This document shows positions 33,602-45,799 of a stretch of DNA of 64,000 nt, piece after piece. The DNA comes from Agrocybe praecox. Its lineage: Eukaryota > Basidiomycota > Agaricomycetes > Agaricales > Agrocybaceae. The position numbers and the translations under genes were made by a program. Each line of letters begins with the position of its first letter. Position 1 is the first letter of the stretch. The notes below the pieces were generated by a model. That model had not been told where the DNA came from. It saw only the letters and a program-made list of their open reading frames with translations, and did no database searches. The stretch is from contig OZ024840.1 in the NCBI GenBank assembly GCA_964017145.1, positions 310,001 through 374,000 on the forward strand, in the 5' to 3' direction.

Positions 33602-34844
33602 ATAACGCAAATCAAGTTCGGATAAGCCACAAGCGCTCACACACCAGTAAACATATAGAGGACGGTTCAGAATCACTTCAATACTCTCAAATAACCTCGA
33701 AACACCACTCCACCATCCATTCGTACATCCCATCCTTTGACGTCCCCCTTGACCTTATGTTTTTTTCCGCGTTCATGGTTATATTGAAATGATATGCCTT
33801 TGATTAAGCTCACACTCATCTTACCATGTACTAATATGGAGATATGTACGGTTGTTCCAATTGACTTTATTCTCTTGCTTGCTCGATCATACACGTGGAT
33901 TAAGCAAGTCCCAAATGACCGTCTTTATATACCTCAGGCATATACGTTATATCCCAGCTAGGTAGCCTCCGTGACTCCCTGCACGTGCCAATCATGGATT
34001 TTATTTTGAGGTATCCTCAAGGTATCCTCCCGATGTAACCAACTATGGAGTCGCCGCCATCATCCAAACAATCTACTTATTGTCGGATCGTGAGTCCGAC
34101 TCCGACATAGTTCGAATTATTTAATTATCCCTTTCAAGTGGGTGGTACGTCATCCGCACTGAGTTATCCTGGATTAAAAATAATATCACAAGACGCACTG
34201 TCTCGTGAACAAAGACTCGAGCCGAACTCCATTGAACTTCAAACGCTAGTACGTGTCGTCGACCACAATTTCTGGAGTTCGCCTGGCCGAAATTGGTCGA
34301 AATTGGATCAACTCTTAGATTTTCAAGTTTCGCGTCTCAATCCTGATATTCCTTATTCTTGAGGTCTTCAGTTTATCAAACATCTTTGCTTATCCAGTAT
34401 AGTATATAGTATGAAAGAAGGACTTGTTAAAATGACCGGGTCTTCGAGGTCACTCGGGTTGTAGTAGGGACCCTCGCAATCAAGCGAGGTTTATCATTCA
34501 ATGTAGGTACACTATAAATACAAAATATGTAGCTACAACAGCCTACGAAGTAATAAGGAGAAAATAAAATAAACAAGGGATAGTGGCATATAACATGCCA
34601 AATGTCAATATAAGAATGAAATGCAGATTATCTCCTCGAGATAATCTGTGGCTATCAAGTGACCACTTCGTGGTGCGCTTGTATTTATCCCGATTATTCC
34701 AACAAGACTTTTGCGTTTGAATACGTGTTGTGTGTTGGCAATATTGATTAAATCATCAGCGTCAAAAATATGATGGTATTCCAAGTTGTAGGTTCGCATA
34801 TAAGCACATCTACTGAGCTCATTGTCGAGTGGAAAAAATGTATT
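33602..34844. other. Intergenic, no gene seen
   Basis: No supported gene. Small imperfect palindromes occur (for example TCGGATCGTGAGTCCGACTC near 34,083), without clear meaning. Confidence 0.4.
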
Positions 34845-34950
34845 AGCCCACCGCGAGGGTCGAACTCGCAGCCTTCAGATTCCTGAATGGATTGTCGCAC
34901 ACCGCCTGGTCATAAGAGTCTGACGCTCTATCCGATTGAGCTAGGCGGGC
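34845..34950 (-). tRNA. tRNA-Lys (CTT) with intron
   Basis: Reading the minus strand from 34950: acceptor GCCCGCC, D arm AGCTCAATCGGATAGAGC, anticodon stem TCAGA, loop CTCTTA, an intron of about 32 nt containing GACCAGGCGGTGT, closing TCTGA, T arm GCGAGTTCGACCCTCGC, and acceptor GGTGGGC. A T6 run follows. The box CCGAGCACAGCCAC ends 9 bases upstream. All stems pair; looks functional. Confidence 0.92.
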
Positions 34951-35438
34951 CGTGAATGAGTGGCTGTGCTCGGCCCGGAGGTTCTAGGCCTTCGAGGACC
35001 GGAGTTTAGTGTCCAAAAGAATGTCAATCGTTTGTTTGAGGTTTTAGCCCTGTCTTCACTTCACTTTCACGCTCAAGTACAACATCCTATAGGAGTACTT
35101 ACCTGACTAGGATATTTAACAAAGCATGCCTTTGCTATCCACATCCTTCAGTTCTGCTCTCTATTTGGAGTGTGCCAGCCGGGTACTGGAAGTCTGGAAC
35201 CGCGTTGCCTTCTGCAAGGCTCATACCATTACTTTTACGGATTGGATTGATTTATTCTACGAGGAAACCATTGGGCGACTCTTCTTTGCATGGCGTCGCC
35301 TTATCTTGATTGGTTAAGAAACGGAGCAATACACCAACGCGTGGAGGTCTTCCTCTTCAGTATTCACGAAGGCAGTCTGATAGATCCTATCTCAGGGATG
35401 CATTGGAATAGCTTGTAATCTACTATGCTTGCATCATC
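34951..35438. other. Intergenic, no gene seen
   Basis: Nothing supported apart from the upstream tRNA box. Confidence 0.4.
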
Positions 35439-35512
35439 GGGTCGATGGCGTAGTTGGTTATCGCATCTGTCTAACACACAGAAGGTCCTCAGTTCGATCC
35501 TGGGTCAACTCA
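35439..35512 (+). tRNA. tRNA-Val (AAC)
   Basis: Identical in its 74 nt to the copy at 32,574, with the same C5:A68 mismatch, followed by a GTTTTTG terminator. This copy lacks the GAGCACAGCCAC box upstream, unlike the others. Confidence 0.92.
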
Positions 35513-35843
35513 CGTTTTTGCCATTTGAAAAAACCTAAACCGTGTATAGTCTTTCATTTATTTCTATTCAAAACACGTAGCTTCTATTCCATTAACTCTC
35601 GCAGTCTATCAAGCTTCTTGTGGGTATATCATCGCACCCTTGTTTCCAGAATATCTAAGGACCCAAATTTCAAAGTTCGTATTCGACGTCAATTCGATTA
35701 TTGCCGGAGAAGATCATCTACAGATCTAGAGCGAAATCGTATACAAGAACGCCAACGATGGGGAAGATGTGGATATCAAGCCTATGGCGCAAAGACTTTG
35801 ATAATGCTGCACCACTTGCCTACGCGGTACATGCTCGGGATCA

Positions 35844-37093
35844 CTACGCGTCCAATGCCTTTTTGGAACCATACTCACCCAACTTGTATGTAGCGTTTTT
35901 TAAGTCAGATTCTGTGCTGTATCCAGACGCAGAATAAGGGGGCAGGTCCACCACTGCGCTACTTGGCATAGAAGCAGAATGTGCTGCGGCAAGAGATGAT
36001 CGACGCGCTAAGGTCATGTCACCAATGTAACGCCCTGGATGTAGGATTGCTAAGCTGTATAGAGCAAGAATCATCATCGTAGCGTCCAGGAAATCTACAG
36101 AGGAGTTGAGTTTATTCAATCAATAACAATTATCAAAAGTAATATATGGGCAAGACGCACCGAAGTACAAATGATTCCTCATAAGCGCGCCTTCCCACCC
36201 TTGCGAGAATTGGACAAGACGTGAGATAGAACTGATCAGCGTCAATGAGCGTCGGCACGAATCAGCAGCAAATTACTCGTGGGTGAGGATTGTGATTTGA
36301 TTACTAACCGAATCATCAGGAATACGAGTGATATTGCCAAACCGTAAGGTACAGAATTCTTCGCGGCCGATACATCGAAGCGTGATTATGAAAGCACAAC
36401 GATGAGGTAAATCAATGTTGTAGTCATCTGCACGGCGACTCCACCAACGACGACTTTTGCACCCTAGGCGAAGCGTAATAAGCAAAACCAAATTTTGGGA
36501 GCAACCAATCAAAAAGGGTAATTACCAGGTCTTCGATATGCTTATTACCGCCAGAATCTGCGGACATATCTCCTCCTACAAGCTGGGTGACGCATGAAAC
36601 AGCATCGAACGTAACGAATACAATGGTATCTGGGGATCTCTGTAAGCAACAAAAATGATTGTCGGAGGAAAGAGTAGTTGCTTACACCACTTAGGGTTAA
36701 ACCTAGTTTGATCACCCACTGCTCGTACAAAATATTCGAGAGTAACGGTGTTTGCAGCGAGCAGTGGTGCAGGTGCCAGAACGAGAAGTGACATTTGTAG
36801 CTGGAAGAACGTTTGATTAAGGGGCTTATAGCTTGATGCAAGCCTAAATCCCCAACCAAGGAGCTCGCCTATAGAAAATAGGAAAATCGCAGGAAGAAGC
36901 CGGTACATCTTGTATCTGATAGATTGAGCGGCATGCAAGACTAAAAAGATGCATTTGAATTGCCTATAACAAGCCAAAATAAGTTGGAGGACGTACTGAT
37001 ACCAGCCCCGAGTACAACGAGCATAATTATTGCACTCGCTTTCGATGGTACGTAGTGATAGGGTGATTGAGTAGAGATTTCAGCTGTATTCAT
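35844..37093 (-). CDS. RTA1-like lipid-translocating membrane protein, one in-frame stop
   Basis: Exons on the minus strand encode MNTAEISTQSPYHYVPSK with ASAIIMLVVLGAG, then LHAAQSIRYKMYRLLPAIFL, FSIGELLGWGFRLASS, QMSLLVLAPAPLLAANTVTL, YTIVFVTFDAVSCVTQLVGG, GAKVVVGGVAVQMTTTLIYL, VPYGLAISLVFLMIRSISRL, QFSQGWEGALMRNHLYFDFL and DATMMILALYSLAILHPGRY, with a polar tail ending KALDA. Seven helices and the GELLGWGFRL, QLVGG, GG-Q and FSQGWEG motifs mark the RTA1 family, fungal plasma-membrane proteins linked to lipid-base or drug tolerance. A TAA at 36386-36388 sits in frame after LIYLIVVLS, where the alignment needs continuity. Unless a 42-bp intron removes it, the gene is broken there. Confidence 0.75.
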
Positions 37094-39087
37094 AACTTAT
37101 CTCAAAAAACCCAGCTGTGATGACGTTCCTATAGGGCTCTTCTCGACACACTTTGGGCGGACGAGAGCCTTATGTATGCTGCGCTCACGGGCATGAACGC
37201 CTTGGTGAATAGGCGTTGACAGGATCGTAGTACCACCAGGCTTCACGGCTCGGGGGATTCAAACCAAATCCGCAGCGACGAGACTCGGATCAGTGATGCC
37301 ATCGTGCCCGAAATCGACCTGCATAGGCTGCTGCGGTCGGATGTCGAATTAAATTCGCTGCATCAGTTGCGCAGTCGAGTGAAACGACTATAGCTAGGCC
37401 TGGCAAAAGACGGGCTGTGTTGCATAGACTATGTTTACGTACAAGTTAACCGAGAGATGGAGATGCGGAAGGGAAGAAAATAAAAATCATCAGAACATTT
37501 CTAATGCGCCAGTGATTGAAGCAAAATACGATTTCGATGGATGGTCAGTCGTCTGATACCAATGGAGCAGTATCATTCACGGAATCAATGTTAATAATCG
37601 TCATAGTTTCTCCTCAGGAGGATGGAAAAGGAGCGAAAGAAGCGTACCACAATACTTTGTGGTCGAAAGGGCGATACGATCATATCAGCAAGTGCCAACT
37701 GTCGAACCTATATCGTTTGGAATACCATATTAGATCAATCTAAACATAAAAGCACCAAAGAAAAGGAAATCAACACGAAAACCAACACGTCTGGTACAAC
37801 AGAACGACGATGAATTCGGATGGAATGAATTTCCAACAATGGTATCTCGTCCATGCAAGTGAAAATAACACAAAAAATGACCAAAGGCAAACTGTGGTCC
37901 ATCACTGAACGAGCAAACGGTGCAGAGGGCTACATCGTCGGTCGACCGGTCAACGTTAAAATGCTGGACTGCGACGATGAATAAGAGGCACGACGTCGAA
38001 CATGATGGAGACCAGGCTACCTCGTTTTCAGTTGGTTTTCGAAAGCAGACGAAAAACCAGGGTGAAGGCAAGGAATAGCAGAAAAGGGTGAGAATTCTGG
38101 TCTACGCACGAATGTAATTGCGCTCAACCCAGAAATAAGATAGTCCGCTCAAGAATTCTGAAAACAGAGAAAAAAAGTTAATATATGCGCATAAATTGAT
38201 AGTAGTGCAACTTACAGACTTCAATCCCATCCTTCCAGTGCGTCATTAATGTTATTCTCTTCTATTATTGGTATGCGAGTCAACGAGGTACGTGCCACGA
38301 AGTCTCGGATGAGCCGTCAGAAACGCCGCATACCCGGATAAGTATTGCCAGAGCTAAGGCGCCAAAGTCCCATAGACCGTAGAAGTTGGGGAGGGATTCA
38401 AAGAAGGTATGACACGGAATCATACGCAGGTCCGAGTTCAAAGGTTTACAGTGAGGACTATGGTTGAAGAAAGGAAAGGAAAGGGGCAAATCGGCTCAAA
38501 TATGTTCAATCGGAGTTCTGACACCCCGGTTCCGTTCATGGGGTCCTCGGCCCTAGCCCGCGATGATGCTTCCCGCCTCGCCGTCGTTCTCATACTCGAC
38601 CTTTACTCCCAGTCAAAACCGGTTCCGAACTGGTCTGATTTAGTCCGAGAAAACTGTGATTATAGGTCAATTCCGACACACCCATACAGAATCAGAGAGA
38701 ATCAGCCATATCTTCCCTTTCCGAGAACGTCTGATGCCCATCTGGAGCAGTTATAAATACGTCATAGGTACGTCTCTGGTTATATCTGGGCTGTTCCGAG
38801 ATGTTATGACCTTTTCTGAATTTATCCGTTATTTATCTGCACAGTACGACGGTTCACATTTTTTGTTTTATTCCGGGATTCTCTGAGTACATCTGTAGCT
38901 ATCTGATTCTCTATGTAGTCCGTATCTACGCCCATTACCGTTGGTACAATTTGGAATCTACTAAGTCAGTTCAGTGCAAGGAGGCTAAGCATGCCAATTT
39001 AGAACACAGATGGAGTCGAAGAAATGAAGTACGTACAGAGCGAACGAAGAAAAGAATAATGTTGGTGCAGAAAGAGGACAGACTATG
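37094..39087. other. Intergenic and decayed DNA
   Basis: 37,094-37,470 holds nothing recognised. 37,470-38,270 is a decayed membrane protein copy. 38,270-39,087 has open frames without features and is probably the 3' part of the transposon; I could not find its terminal inverted repeat. Confidence 0.4.
37470..38270 (-). pseudogene. Decayed paralogue of the membrane protein at 31,632
   Basis: Blocks such as AGGAGGATGGAAAAGGA (37,616 and 31,055), CGGTGCAGAGGGCTACATCG (37,918; CGGTGCAGGGGGCTACGTCG at 31,410) and TATGCGCATA near an exon boundary occur in the same order as at 31,000-32,050. On the minus strand the frame TDDVALCTVCSF matches DDDVAPCTVRSF of the other copy. The helix exons are largely lost. 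Confidence 0.45.
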
Positions 39088-41306
39088 TCAATCTGACTTT
39101 GCAGCTTTTTTCTTTTCGCGAACGCGCTGCTCGTATATCTGAGAAGAACATAGAGTAAAAAGAATAATAAATGTGGAAGAAACGGAAACAGAAACATACA
39201 TCTCTATCCTCTTTACTTAGCTTCTCGAGGGCGTTACTGAATTCCTCAGATGATAACATGGAGTTAGGGGGCAAAGAACGAAGAAGATCCGCTGCAAATA
39301 AGTTTCTAAAAGTACCATAGGATCAATCCTGTTGCTAAGAAAAGACATACACGTACCGTAAGGTTATAGCTGTCCCAATTTTGAAGGGTTTCGAGCTGTT
39401 CTTCTTCAACTTTGCTTCTTTCGAAGTCGAAGTCGAAGCCACCATCGGATTTTCGGCGACCGGAGCGATATGTGCTGCTGGCGGTGGGGGAATGGTTGCA
39501 TTTGTTCTAGAAGGAGCGTGTTAACAGATTTACGGACACGAGAGTGATGTACAACACAGTAAATTCATATCCTTAAGTTGAGAATATGATGAGTAAGGTA
39601 TATCATGTTCAAAGAGGTCGTTATACTCACCTTGTCTTTGAGACGACGGCGGCTACGAGCAGGCACTATTTCGGAAGTGGATCTCAGGGTTTCTTCATTT
39701 TGAGAAGGTTGGTCCAGCGATTGGGTGGTGTGGTCATTGGACACATGAAGCTGCGCTGCGTCAGGAGTTGCAAGCGTAGTCAATGATTTGGTCCGAGCGG
39801 AAGGAGCAGACAGTGGTGGTGGCGAGTTAGGCCGAGGTGATGAGCTTGAAACCATAATAGGAGCTGGCTCCGATGCCAACGTATTTGAAGATGGTGGACT
39901 AGGGCTAATAAAAGGCTCTGGTGGCGAGAGCATAGGTGAATTGAGTGGTGGAGAGTGCTGGTTGACCAAGATTTCGGGTGCTGCTGGTGTGCATGCATCG
40001 CTGGCGGCGGTGGAAAGGCTGGCAGCTGTGGGATCCTGATCCTGACGTGAGGAAGAGGATTTTGGTGTAACTTTTGTGCGCTTGTCGATGTGGTCGGCCT
40101 CGGAACCTGAATCGATTTCGATGATTTCTCCTGGATCACGTACAGTGGGCCGGGGCTCGCGTCGTTCTCGCTTAATCTTCACCTTTTCGTCGTCGTGCAG
40201 GGCTTTGTGCTGTCGCTTTTTTGGAACCTTGGATTCCGAATGTACGGCGGGGTTGATTGATGGATTTTTGCCTGAAATACGAAGTAAAATGAGGGGAGGA
40301 ATGCGAAAAGGAGAGTACATACGTTGCAGGTTTCCGCTGTTTGCGGAATTATAAACCCAGTCCGGGTATTTGAGAGTCGCGTACTCCTCAAACTTCCAAT
40401 ACTTCTCACCAAGACAGAGCGCGTTGAATTTTGAGCACATCATGTTGCGAACGTATAAGCTTGTCGCATGGGTTTTTGCCTTCCAGGATTTGGGGTTCTG
40501 ACGGTGACGGAACAGGGTGTTGCAGACCATCTTGAAGTACTCCCACATCTCCTTGATTTCGGCGGATGAAAGAGCTTTGCCGTCTTCGTCGACTAGAAAG
40601 GCTAGGCTGTATAGAGGAGCCCCCCTTTCGTTACATAATTTCTTCGCATCCTTGAATTCGGCCTTCGTCCAATACTTTGTATCCGGGTAATCCTCTTTTT
40701 CAAAAACTGCAGGCGGGGGCGCAGTTAGAAGGTCTTCGGAAAGATGAGGTTGAGCTTGGGCTGCTGCGACATTGTTGAAAGTAGCGGACTGGGGATGTGT
40801 ATGTTGAAATACATTGCTGGTGACTTGATTTGTCTTGAGAATGTCGACCAGAGATCTAAAAATCATGTAAAAAAAGCGTTAGCTGGAGCATATATGCACT
40901 TATATAGTATGTAGGGTTACTGCTGCGCCCTGAGCTCTGCTCTTAGCTGATGATTATCTTCATACAGGCGCATATATGCTTGATTTTGCAATGAAAGTAG
41001 TGTCTCAGCTGGTGCAGAGCGTATAGCCGATGCATTCCAGCTGGAGTCCCTATCGTGCGGTGGGCTACTTCCAGAGTGATAAGGATATGTCTAGAGAAGG
41101 AATGAGCTCTGCACAAAAAAATAAAAAAGGAATGAATATCGTACCGAAGCCGTTGTGTTCTGCGTATGAGTAGGCACGCCGTGGTGGTAGTGGTCCGACA
41201 TAGACCAGTCAGGACCTCCAACATGATGGGTATGATGATGATTTGAGCTAGTGGTACTGCTGCTATGTGCACCTCCACTGCCTCTAGTTGTGTAGTAGTC
41301 TCCCAT
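39088..41306 (-). CDS. Transposon accessory protein (second gene of a Plavaka-type element)
   Basis: Eight exons give a frame of about 614 residues. The N-terminus is Ser/His-rich (MGDYYTTRGSGGAHSSST). A short helix follows (MRLYEDNHQLRAELRAQQ), then the core YPDTKYWTKAEFKDAKKLCN, MWEYFKMVCNTLFRHRQNPK, SWKAKTHATSLYVRNMMCSK, FNALCLGEKYWKFEEYATLK. A basic KRQHKALHDDEKVKIKRERR segment, a long Pro/Ser-rich linker and a C-terminus (LEKLSKEDRDIYEQRVREKK) close it. It lies 260 bp downstream of the Tnp2 transposase on the same strand, and such a protein commonly accompanies basidiomycete Tnp2 elements. I infer DNA binding or assistance to the transposase; no catalytic motif is visible. The frame is intact. 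Confidence 0.65.
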
Positions 41307-41563
41307 AGCACTCTGCAGAAATGGGTATTGGTGGTGAAAGCAAAAGAGCGGTCAGCGGTGTGATTAATTGATTTCCAAATCGGTTCAACTTGCACGCATG
41401 TCACATACACGTGCAAGTGACTTTGATGACAATGACGCGACCATCGTCACGTTCTATTTTGAAATCACATTTCTCTTTCAACAGTCCAGGTTACAAGGCT
41501 GTCAGCAAATTAGTGTAATCTACTGCGAGAAAATTAGATGTAAACTTTAAATATACAAAGGTT

Positions 41564-44500
41564 TTATGTATCAAATGGTGCAACATATCCATCCAACTCA
41601 ATGTCATGAAGACCTGACTTTTCAACTACAAACCACAGGTCCTCCGGATCATTGGGTAGACGTGGAAGCGGCTGCATAGAGACGACAGAGAGAATAGATT
41701 TTACCGGTATACATGTCAGATGATTTTGTCCGCTATATTCACATGCCCACAGTGTGTTAGATGATTCTTCGAGCATGCGAGCATTGGGACGACCATATAC
41801 AGACACAAGTGCATAGGCAGTTTGTTCACCCGCTTCATCGGAGTCTTTATCCAGAAAGTAAAACTGGACTTCGCAGTAGCTAACTGCACCATTAATTTGA
41901 GCCTAAAGATGCGGGACATGAAATAATAATAATAATAATAATTCGCATTGACACTTACCTTGACATTGCGTGTGACTCGTGTATTTTCAATTGAACGCCG
42001 ATTTTCTGAATACAGACTCTTTGCAACTTGTCCGTTTGATAGCTGAGCACGTCCCCACCTCTGCCTATGCTCTTTATCACATACTTTGCCTATTTCATCG
42101 AGTTCAACACGTGAAAACACTTGAGCCATTTTATCCCGTGGTCGAAGAAGGGCGTATCCATCCCCAAGATCATGCGAGTATTGCGGAAGGGAGGGATTAT
42201 CGGAGTCTAACTCGGGGTTTATACTCTTCAAGGCATTGATTTGCGCCTTTCGAACAGTAATTTGTATGAGGTTTGCAAACATATTTGATGGTTGTCGAAT
42301 ACATCTTCCGAGCTCACCTACAGCGCGCTCCATCATAAATTGTGACGTATGTAGTCCATTCCCGACTCGAAATATCTCTGATGCAAGATGCAGAAGAGAA
42401 TGAAGGCAGGGGCGTGTAAAATGGAGACGGTCTACACGTCTTTGGTAGTAGAGATTCTCGAATTCCTCGACGAACTGGATAAAATATTGGTGGGCTTCCG
42501 CAGCCTGAGCTCCCGTGATGCTTCGTTGCATAATAATATGAACAGCTCGAGCAAGTTTACAGAAATTTTTCCAGTATTTTTCCGGAAGTATAACACGGAA
42601 GAAGGCTATACCAAGACCGAATAGATATAGGTAGAACTCTGTGGCTTTATAGCCGCTGGAAATCTTTTCGGCAGGATTGCGAGGGGGTCGATGAAAAGAA
42701 GAGGGAAAATACTTGGTTGCATTGGCAACAAGCTTGCCGTGCTCGGTCCATGTATTGCCTTTGAGAACAGCCCAGTCCCAGGTCGACTTGTCGTCTGTGC
42801 TTTCACAGCTAAGGGTTCCGCGCCAAAGGGGAATGATAAGCTCGCCAAGGTTGAGACAGATCAGATGCATAATATCGACGGTAAAGCAGAGAGGAGGTCG
42901 CAGAACATATCTTTGAAGCAAGCCGCTTACAAGAGATGGTTTACTGATTCCTGTTGCCTTACGATTTCGCTCGTAGTCCGTTTGATCCACCGAGTTCACA
43001 ACCTTGGCTAGGTTTTCCTCGTATTCGTTCGGTGTTGCTTGATGTTTGAAATTCCGAAAGTCAAAGTCTGGATGATTGCAGTCGGCAACCGTGTAATTAT
43101 TTGGCCTTAGGTGAGCCGCATAATAGTGGCCACTCCCCGGTTTATGTCGCCCGCACATCTCACAGCCTTTACGACATCCATGACACCCATGGTGACCGAC
43201 CCGCCCATCTAGCTCTACCAAGGCAACTGCGTCAGCTGTGATAAATTGAAGTATTGTCCGAGATGACACAATTTCCTGTTTCAGGGCATCGTATACTCGT
43301 ATACCTCGCCCACCGTCCTCTCGTTGAATAGCGGAAAGATGGTGAAAGCTACGAAAAAGAAAAGAGTCGAGATTCTTTGGTTTGTTAGGCCCTGGTACAA
43401 TGAGCGCGGGCAGGATGTGCTTTATCTTGTATCGTAGTTTCGGGTCGTAATTTGTGACAATCCAAATGGCAATCCATGTATCGGATTTCTTGTTCTGATA
43501 AAGCTGCGCACCGTCGTAGGAGAAAATCACAGTTGTGTCGTCACTGGTAAGATCGAGGTCTTCCGACAATTCAAGAATATCCTTCCCACAGTAGATATCG
43601 TCATAAATATAATCCTCGGGGGACTTGATATCATACAGATCATATATCTGTTGAAGTTTGTGATCACGGTAGCGCATTGCATGTGCGCTTTCCGCTGACC
43701 TTCGAAGAGCCTGAATCTGCGGTCCCAGCGGAATCGTGCATGTTTGTTGCCTTGGTACCTTTTTTACCTTTCTTCCAGACCTAACTTCATTAAACCGAGC
43801 TTCGCCACATGTTGGGCATGCCTCCAATCCAGAAAACGGACCCGTGAATGCGATACACGAGTTGATGCACATATCGTCAAGAATTGATTCGATACCTGTG
43901 ATCTCTGCAACACGTTTCTTTACCAGATGATAGGATAAAATCTCCACCTCGGGAAAGCGGCGTTGAATAGAGCGACGGACTTCGTTATATGTGTCTTCGG
44001 ATGCATTCATGCATGACATATATAAGTCCACAGAAAGACGCACGTCCGGATTATCCAGATCGAACGTCTCAGTTGTTGGGTTCCGGAGTCGATGGATAGC
44101 GTCTTCCTCGAGCTTTCCGTTTTCCAATGTTGCCTCTTTGATTTCCTTGATAAAATCTTGGGATACCTTGATATGCTCGAGTCTAGAGGCAATGTCCTCT
44201 ATCTCTTCTTGGCCACTATCGTGATGGCCGTCTTCTTCCTCAGACGATGATTCGGTCTCAAATTCCGAGTCTGAAGGCGCCGGTGAGCTGCGCCGTGACA
44301 CCATTGGCGAATCCCTTGAGCTGCTGGATGTAGGCGACTTGGGCGAAAGCTGATTGTCACTTTCCATAACGTATTCATTGTCATGTACCAGCGGTGGAAT
44401 CTATTATTGAATTCGGGTTGTTAATATTATTGAAAACAGAAGATGAAATGTATTACGTCGTCTTTGCGCGAATCCGGAGAGGAAACATCCAGTGCGCTAT

Positions 44501-44954
44501 GCGGCTCCCGGGGACTACATGGCTCAGAATCGCTTGAATTCGAGAGCATGGCATTATTCTCCGGATTGGTAGAATTATTATTATCCTATGTGACATGTTG
44601 AATTTCTATGTATAAAATGTGTAACCAAAATACCATATTTTCCAAATCATTAGATTTGTGGGTGGAATCTTCGAAGTCCGGACTATGTACCCGACGACGT
44701 TTTGCTCCTGATTCAGATCGTTCGTCCTCAGAGCTTTCATCTGAGCCGTCGTATTCGTCATTTCTATCAAGGCCAGTACGATGGAGGTCGTTCCACCTGG
44801 TTTCCGGTGCTAAAACACTTGTTGACCCAAGGTGTGCTTGTGCAAGTTGTGCATTCCGTAAGTCCTCTAGCTCTTTGTGTCTCTTGAGCGTTGATGCAAC
44901 ACGAATAGCGCCATGACAGTTCGGACATGGGCAGGGTCCTTTCCTCGAGGGCAT
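41564..44954 (-). CDS. Tnp2-type transposase (Plavaka/CACTA-like)
   Basis: Exons 44954-44634, 44585-44457, 44400-41959 and 41902-41564 sum to 1,077 codons with no internal stop. The N-terminus has a zinc-finger-like CPCPNCHGAIRVASTLKRH. An acidic Ser-rich linker follows, then C2-type CPTCGEARF. The Tnp2 core has DDTTVIFSYDGAQLYQNKKS with DTWIAIWIVTNYDP, KHILPALIVPGPNKPKNLDS and FLFRSFHHLSAIQ. It also has ITADAVALVELDGRVGHHGC, the GCRKGCEMCGRHKPGSGHYY knuckle, and CFTVDIMHLICLNLGELIIP. These fit pfam02992 (Tnp2) transposases of CMC/EnSpm elements, which cut and paste DNA with an RNase H-like fold. The last intron has an AAT microsatellite (41,925-41,941). A complete frame suggests recent activity. 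Confidence 0.88.
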
Positions 44955-45679
44955 GGTGGTGGACTTGACGGTGGTCAGAACGTTCTATTATATTCGCTGA
45001 AGAAAATTCGAAGCACTGGCGGCAGAAAGATGGTGATTATTAAACACGTGGTTCTATTAATAACTGCATCCGGGTTGCAATGCGCCGGCACAGATTCCTC
45101 CGCCGGTTCTCGGATCCATCCAGATATTGTGTCCCTTTTCAGACCAACTCAGAATCGATTCTCACTGGGCTTTACTATCCACTCTTTGGGAAGAATCTGC
45201 AGCCATGAGTATATCCCTGTGCTCTCTCCTATGCTTTGGTCGATGGGCGGGCTGGAGAAAGTGACATCATATGCGCATATATGAATCCATCAGGGGTTTT
45301 TTTTTTTCAAGGTGTCGGCGAAAGTTATTCATCAGTGAATATGCGTCATGACAGAACATATTAAACCCAGCCAATTTGCAGGACGTCCATTGATGATGAC
45401 CTTGGCCCATATATTAATCGCGGTCGTTGTTCGATATGTTATCCCATTCCGACGAACTGCCATGATTTGAATTACCGTCACTGCGGTCATTATTAATGGA
45501 CGTCTTCGCATTTCATAGGCGTCCCTTAACCGTTGCTCGCATCGAGCGTGATGCTTAGGAGACGCGTAGTTGGAAGCTCACATATATGAACACTCTAAAT
45601 TCACATTCTCCATTCTTTGCGGAAGAACTTCGGCATCGGGCATCGGAGCCGAGCACAGCCACTATGGAAATCCACCATC
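44955..45679. other. Transposon upstream flank and small inverted repeat
   Basis: No gene supported. Presumed promoter of the transposase, a T12 run at 45,299-45,309, the 120-bp inverted repeat, and the box CCGAGCACAGCCAC (45,649-45,662) before the tRNA. Confidence 0.45.
45383..45501. repeat. 120-bp imperfect inverted repeat
   Basis: GACGTCCATTGATGATGACC at the left and GGTCATTATTAATGGACGTC at the right are inverted copies with two mismatches. The middle is AT-rich. It could be a tiny MITE, but I see no clear target duplication. Confidence 0.5.
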
Positions 45680-45753
45680 GGGCCGATGGCGTAGTTGGTT
45701 ATCGCATCTGTCTAACACACAGAAGGTCCTCAGTTCAATCCTGGGTCAGCTCA
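45680..45753 (+). tRNA. tRNA-Val (AAC), with compensatory acceptor change
   Basis: Same gene as the other Val copies except acceptor GGGCCGA with TCAGCTC: T4 became C and A69 became G, preserving the pair. The C5:A68 mismatch remains. T loop TTCAATC. T5 terminator follows. The box CCGAGCACAGCCAC ends 17 bases upstream. Confidence 0.92.
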
Positions 45754-45799
45754 CTTTTTGCACAATGTTCTGTTGATATTCTTTAGTCCTGGTGGTTCA

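Noticed and set aside
39788..40354. Plus-strand frames antisense to the accessory protein
   Set aside because: Shadows of a real minus-strand gene; composition mirrors its Pro/Ser-rich linker.
38500..45400. Terminal inverted repeats of the Tnp2 element
   Set aside because: I compared both flanks for CACTG-type or other inverted ends and found none that I could support, so element borders are left open.
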